Program-made: the position numbers and the translations under genes
In this document: piece by piece, positions 7,398-10,280 of the stretch
Numbering within the stretch: position 1 is the first letter of the stretch
Layout: each line of letters opens with the position of its first letter
The notes under the pieces: generated by a model
The model's database searches: none
What the model was told of the DNA's origin: nothing
The model's input: only the letters and a program-made list of their open reading frames with translations
Assembly (NCBI GenBank): GCA_002407905.1
Contig: DHPL01000007.1
Location: forward strand, 46,704 to 56,983
Origin: Anaerolineaceae bacterium UBA5365
GTDB lineage: Bacteria > Chloroflexota > Anaerolineae > Anaerolineales > Anaerolineaceae
DNA length: 10,280 bases
Direction: 5' to 3'

Positions 7398-7460
7398 TTA
7401 TGGTTTTGATAAGTTTCGGGTAGTAGGATAACGGATAGGCGCGAATGATGCCAAGGCCAT
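7398..7460 (-). other. Candidate 20-codon upstream ORF (leader) of the pirin gene
   Basis: An ATG at 7460 opens a 20-codon frame (MALASFAPIRYPTTRNLSKP) that stops at 7398, where the stop overlaps the pirin Shine-Dalgarno. A TATAAT box lies 9 bases before its ATG, close to the near-leaderless spacing of two other genes here. The peptide resembles nothing I know, and the frame may be chance. Confidence 0.25.
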
Positions 7461-7469
7461 GTAGAAGGC

Positions 7470-7475
7470 ATTATA
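7470..7475 (-). promoter_or_regulatory. Candidate -10 box for the pirin gene
   Basis: A perfect TATAAT on the - strand, 84 bases before the pirin ATG, in the intergenic gap. No good -35 is seen at 16-18 bases upstream. It would give a 5' leader of roughly 75-80 bases that contains the small ORF. Confidence 0.45.
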
Positions 7476-7549
7476 AACGCGGCAATCCTTTTGATGAGCT
7501 AGCCTGGGGTAAGGCTGGCGTGCAATGCTCAGGCGGCAAACCTGGCACC

Positions 7550-8485
7550 TCAAGGCAGATCACGATCCAGGGTGGTGTAGATGCGGTACCACTCCTCGCG
7601 GCTGATGTTCACGTCGATGCCGGCCGCGATCTCGGTGAGGCGGGCGGGGTTGGTGGTGCCGGTAACGGTCTGGATGCGCGCCGGATGGCGGGTGATCCAA
7701 GCGCTGACCGCCCCTGTAGCGGTAAGGCCGTGGCTGGCGCCAACTTCTGCCAGTACATCGCTGAGTTCCTTGAACTTCGGGTTATTAAGGAAGGGGCCGG
7801 CAATCTGGCCATACTGGAAGGGAGACCAGGCCTGGATGGTGATGCCATGCAGGCGGCAGTAATCCAGGACCTCGCCATCACGGTCAGGGCTGCCGGTGAG
7901 GTGGGTGTTGGTACGCAGGCTGTGATCCACCAGGCTGGCAAATGCAGGACCGAACTGGAGCTGGTTGACCTTGAGGGGCTGCTTTACCGCGCTTTGCAGG
8001 AGCTCGTGCGTGCCGCGATTGAAGTTGGAAACGCCGAAATAGCGCACCTTGCCAGCCGCTTCCAGGCGGTTGAAGGCCTCGGCGATCTCATCGGGTTCCA
8101 TAAGGGTATCCGGGCGATGCAGGAGCAGGACATCCAGTTGGTCGATGCCCAGGCGCTGCAGGATGTCATCGGTGCTTTGGAGGATGTAGTCCTTGGCGAA
8201 ATTGAAGGCGATGTTACGGCGGTCGTCATCCTGAACGATGCCGCATTTGGATTGGATGACCATTTTATTCCGCAGGCCGGGCTGGCGTTTGAGCAGCTCG
8301 CCGAAGAGGGTTTCGCAGCGGCCGCGGCCGCCGTAGATATCGGCGAGGTCGAAGTAGTTGATGCCGAGGTCCAGGGCGGTTTGGATGAGGGTATCGAGGG
8401 CGGGGGCGGTGAGTTTGTTGATCCGCATGAGGCCGAGGATGAGTTGGGAGGTATGGAGTTGGGGGTAGATATCGAGGTAGCGCAT
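7550..8485 (-). CDS. Aldo/keto reductase, YdhF-like
   Basis: NADPH-type oxidoreductase of the aldo/keto reductase superfamily, 311 aa, expected as a cytoplasmic TIM barrel. The catalytic tetrad is complete: D46 and Y51 in FDLADIYGG, K80 in QSKCGI and H123 in LLHRPD. The stretches LDVLLLHRPD-LMEPDEIAEAF, AGKVRYFGVSNF and the C-terminal TREEWYRI-like end follow the order of E. coli YdhF, so that subgroup is the best fit; the carbonyl substrate is unknown. The start at 8485 has AAAGGAG 6 bases upstream. Two TAAAAT boxes (8507-8512 and 8519-8524 on the - strand) are possible -10 elements. It lies downstream of pheT in the same direction, but pheT has its own terminator, so it is likely a separate unit. 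Confidence 0.93.
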   Translation of the reverse strand: MRYLDIYPQLHTSQLILGLMRINKLTAPALDTLIQTALDLGINYFDLADIYGGRGRCETLFGELLKRQPGLRNKMVIQSKCGIVQDDDRRNIAFNFAKDYILQSTDDILQRLGIDQLDVLLLHRPDTLMEPDEIAEAFNRLEAAGKVRYFGVSNFNRGTHELLQSAVKQPLKVNQLQFGPAFASLVDHSLRTNTHLTGSPDRDGEVLDYCRLHGITIQAWSPFQYGQIAGPFLNNPKFKELSDVLAEVGASHGLTATGAVSAWITRHPARIQTVTGTTNPARLTEIAAGIDVNISREEWYRIYTTLDRDLP

Positions 8486-8506
8486 GGTGTCTCCTTTGTT
8501 GGGGGG

Positions 8507-8524
8507 ATTTTATCGCGGATTTTA
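8507..8524 (-). promoter_or_regulatory. Candidate promoter region of the aldo/keto reductase gene
   Basis: Two TAAAAT hexamers on the - strand (8507-8512 and 8519-8524) lie 22-39 bases before the reductase ATG, upstream of its Shine-Dalgarno. Either could be the -10. No convincing -35 is visible. Confidence 0.35.
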
Positions 8525-8668
8525 GGGCGTTTGGCCGGGTGTAGGTGGATGGGAGCGGTGGCTTCTTCCAGGATGTAATGATCATGAACCCGGACGGGCG
8601 GCGATGACGGAATCAAGGGTGGGGGAGCCATCGGCGCGAATGATATGGGAAAACATTTGATTAAACAA

Positions 8669-8712
8669 CGGGAGAGCCTCCCGATGGTCGTCTCTCCCCT
8701 ACCCAGCGTTTG
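8669..8712 (+). repeat. Dispersed palindromic repeat, copy 3 (long form)
   Basis: The same 15-base core (8669-8683) and conserved tail as copy 2, about 41 of 44 bases identical. The alternative pairing GGGAGAG (8670-8676) with CTCTCCC (8692-8698) is preserved. It lies in the spacer between pheT and the reductase gene, so here the repeat runs opposite to the flanking genes. Confidence 0.85.
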
Positions 8713-8784
8713 TGGCGGTTGGTGCGGGCAAAACATGCCGGTAGGAGGTGACGTTTTGTTCCAATAGCAGGGTCCCAACCTTTG

Positions 8785-8820
8785 CGGGAGAGCCTCCCGG
8801 TGTCCGTCTCCTCCCTCCTG
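8785..8820 (+). repeat. Dispersed palindromic repeat, copy 4 (divergent tail)
   Basis: The exact 15-base core (8785-8799) is followed by a diverged tail in which CCGTCTC and a CTCCC run remain recognisable. It starts 116 bases after copy 3, same orientation. The tail ends in its own small palindrome, CCTCC-T-GGAGG (8814-8824). Confidence 0.78.
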
Positions 8821-8845
8821 GAGGTCGTGGTGGTTGGCGGAGGTA

Positions 8846-8870
8846 AGAAAAGCTCCCCTATCGGGGAGCT
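8846..8870 (-). terminator. Intrinsic terminator of pheT
   Basis: A perfect 8-bp stem, AGCTCCCC (8851-8858) with GGGGAGCT (8863-8870), with a 4-base loop. On the - strand it is followed by TTTCTT, and it begins 36 bases after the pheT stop. Confidence 0.85.
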
Positions 8871-8906
8871 GTCAATGGGACTTCGCCAAGTGAGCAAAGC
8901 CGCTGG

Positions 8907-10280
8907 TTACTTCGCCATGGGCACGATGCCGCCGAGCTGGTGTTCCAGGCGGCCGCGGATGCGGGCCATCTGCTTTTCGATCTCCTCGGCTGTCAGGGTG
9001 TGGTCATCGGCGCCGAGCCAAACACGCAGGCTGAGCGAGCGCTTACCCTCGGGCACGCTGCCACCGCGGAATTCGGTGACGTAAGCCAGGCGGCGCACCA
9101 TCGGACGCACCAATTCAGCCACCTGGGCCCAGGTAACCGCATCGTCCAGGATGACGCTAAGGTCCTTATCGGTCTCGGGGTAGGTGGGCAGGTGCTCGTA
9201 GCGGTTCTCGCGGCTGGGCAGGGGTTTGAGCGCCCCCAGGTTGAGTTCCGCCAGGGCGAGGACCGCACGCTTGATGCCTGCCGCCCTGAGGCCTTTGGAC
9301 GAAAGCAGGCCATAGGCGCCAACGATCTCCTCGCCCGCCAGAATGTTCAGCCACCAGCCTTCTTCGGCCCAGGACGGCGCCTCGCGGGCTTCGAAGCGCA
9401 AAGCTTCAAACTGAGCCAGGCGAGGCAGGGATTCAATCAGGCCCTTCACCTCGCGCAGGAGATCCTGCGGCTGATGCCCGGCCAATACGAGGCCCAGGTG
9501 CAGGGGCTCGGTGTGCAAATCCGGGAAAACGCGGCCCTGTTCAAAAAGGCGGAATTCTTCGGTGTAACGCAGGTTGATCACGGCAGCTTCCAGCAGGCCG
9601 GGCAGCAAACTGGGGCGCAAATGGGCCTGGGAAGGCGCTGGCGGCGTGGCGAGCTTGAGCAAGCCCTCCGGGGCAATCCCAGCCGCCTCCAGATAGCGCT
9701 CATCCACCCAGGGATAGGTGAACACTTCCTGCATCTTGCCGCGCGTGGCCAGCAGCTCTGCGATGCGCTGATCCATGCTGATCCGGGGTTGATTCAGCGC
9801 GCCATCCAGGGTGATTTGCGGAGGAATGAAGGCGAAGTTTTCATAGCCGTAAACGCGCGCAACCTCCTCCAGGATGTCCGCGGGGAGGCTAACATCGCCG
9901 GTGGCACGCCAGGAAGGCACAGTGCAGACGAAACTGCCGTCCTGATAGCGGGTATCGAAGCCTAGGCGGGTGAGGATACCCTCAATTTCAGCAGCTTCCA
10001 GGGCTTTGCCCAGGCGCTGATCCAAATAAGCCTTGCTCACTGTAATGGTCTGGGGCGGCGTGCTGGCGACCTGCAGATCCGTGAGGCCGCTGAAAACCAC
10101 GCCAGGCACCAGGCGGGTAAAGAGGTCCGCGGCCAGCCCCAGGGCCTGGTCCACGCGTTGGGTATCCATGCCCTTCTCGAAGCGGGTGCTCGCCTCTGTG
10201 CGCAAACCGAAGTGCGTGGCGGTGCGGCGGGTTCCCAGGGCATCGAAATTGGCGATCTCCAGGACCACCTCGGTGGTTTC
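8907..10280 (-). CDS. pheT: Phenylalanyl-tRNA synthetase beta subunit, C-terminal 457 residues (gene continues past the window)
   Basis: Beta subunit of the alpha2-beta2 enzyme that charges tRNA-Phe in the cytoplasm. The frame is open to the window end; a full PheT is about 800 residues, so roughly the last 57% is seen. Numbering from the GTG codon at 10268, an internal codon: the end of the B3/B4 region with NFDALGTRRTATHFGLRTEASTRF (7-30); a B5 domain about 70-145 with TVPSWRATGDVSLPADILEEVARVYGYENF; the catalytic-core-like domain with LRPSLLPGLLEA and FRLFEQGRVF; and a C-terminal FDX-ACB anticodon-binding domain (about 362-453) starting at TYPETDKDLSVI. The protein ends at GGIVPMAK. PheS would be expected upstream, outside the window. 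A terminator follows directly, so nothing downstream depends on this transcript. Confidence 0.96.
   Translation of the reverse strand, partial: ETTEVVLEIANFDALGTRRTATHFGLRTEASTRFEKGMDTQRVDQALGLAADLFTRLVPGVVFSGLTDLQVASTPPQTITVSKAYLDQRLGKALEAAEIEGILTRLGFDTRYQDGSFVCTVPSWRATGDVSLPADILEEVARVYGYENFAFIPPQITLDGALNQPRISMDQRIAELLATRGKMQEVFTYPWVDERYLEAAGIAPEGLLKLATPPAPSQAHLRPSLLPGLLEAAVINLRYTEEFRLFEQGRVFPDLHTEPLHLGLVLAGHQPQDLLREVKGLIESLPRLAQFEALRFEAREAPSWAEEGWWLNILAGEEIVGAYGLLSSKGLRAAGIKRAVLALAELNLGALKPLPSRENRYEHLPTYPETDKDLSVILDDAVTWAQVAELVRPMVRRLAYVTEFRGGSVPEGKRSLSLRVWLGADDHTLTAEEIEKQMARIRGRLEHQLGGIVPMAK

Noticed and set aside
7445..8578. A long + strand open frame (377 codons) opposite the reductase gene
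   Set aside because: It is the complement of a clear aldo/keto reductase with intact catalytic tetrad and Shine-Dalgarno. Its translation is low-complexity Gly/Val/Glu-rich and matches no family I know; GC-rich codon use explains the openness.
8940..9965. + strand open frame of 341 codons opposite pheT
   Set aside because: It lies entirely antisense to recognisable B5, core and FDX-ACB domains of PheT.

Overview
The window is a GC-rich bacterial chromosome segment with six protein genes of familiar families, two of them cut by the window edges. I infer, with moderate to low confidence, a member of the Chloroflexota (Anaerolineae-like). The reasons are the GC-rich coding style with short AT-rich promoters, apparently leaderless genes with a -10 box just before the ATG, and the mix of families. 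No marker gene here fixes the taxonomy.

Layout on the + strand. Positions 2-3396 are the 3' part of a BMP-type (YufO/NupO-like) nucleoside or sugar ABC importer operon: ATPase (5' end outside the window), permease 1 and permease 2, tightly packed and closed by a strong terminator at 3418-3451. Positions 3452-3793 are a gene-free spacer with two copies of a short palindromic repeat and other inverted repeats. Then come an MFS permease (3807-5138) and a double-SIS-domain sugar-phosphate isomerase/deaminase (5237-6301). Each has its own near-identical leaderless promoter, and a terminator-like hairpin follows the SIS gene.

Layout on the - strand. Reading right to left: the C-terminal part of pheT (10280-8907) with its own terminator (8846-8870), a spacer with two more copies of the same repeat, a YdhF-like aldo/keto reductase (8485-7550), and a pirin-family protein (7385-6537). 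Pirin has a candidate promoter and a 20-codon upstream ORF. The two blocks converge around 6302-6536, where two intrinsic-terminator-like hairpins lie.

How the genes fit together: the ABC operon imports nucleosides or related solutes through the membrane. The MFS and SIS genes may form a sugar or amino-sugar uptake and catabolism pair, but this rests only on adjacency and shared promoter design. The reductase and pirin are single redox or metal enzymes, and pheT is housekeeping. I see no phage, IS, CRISPR, tRNA or rRNA. The least explained content is the four-copy palindromic repeat family in the two larger intergenic spacers and the twin leaderless promoters; no clearly new multi-gene system is visible.
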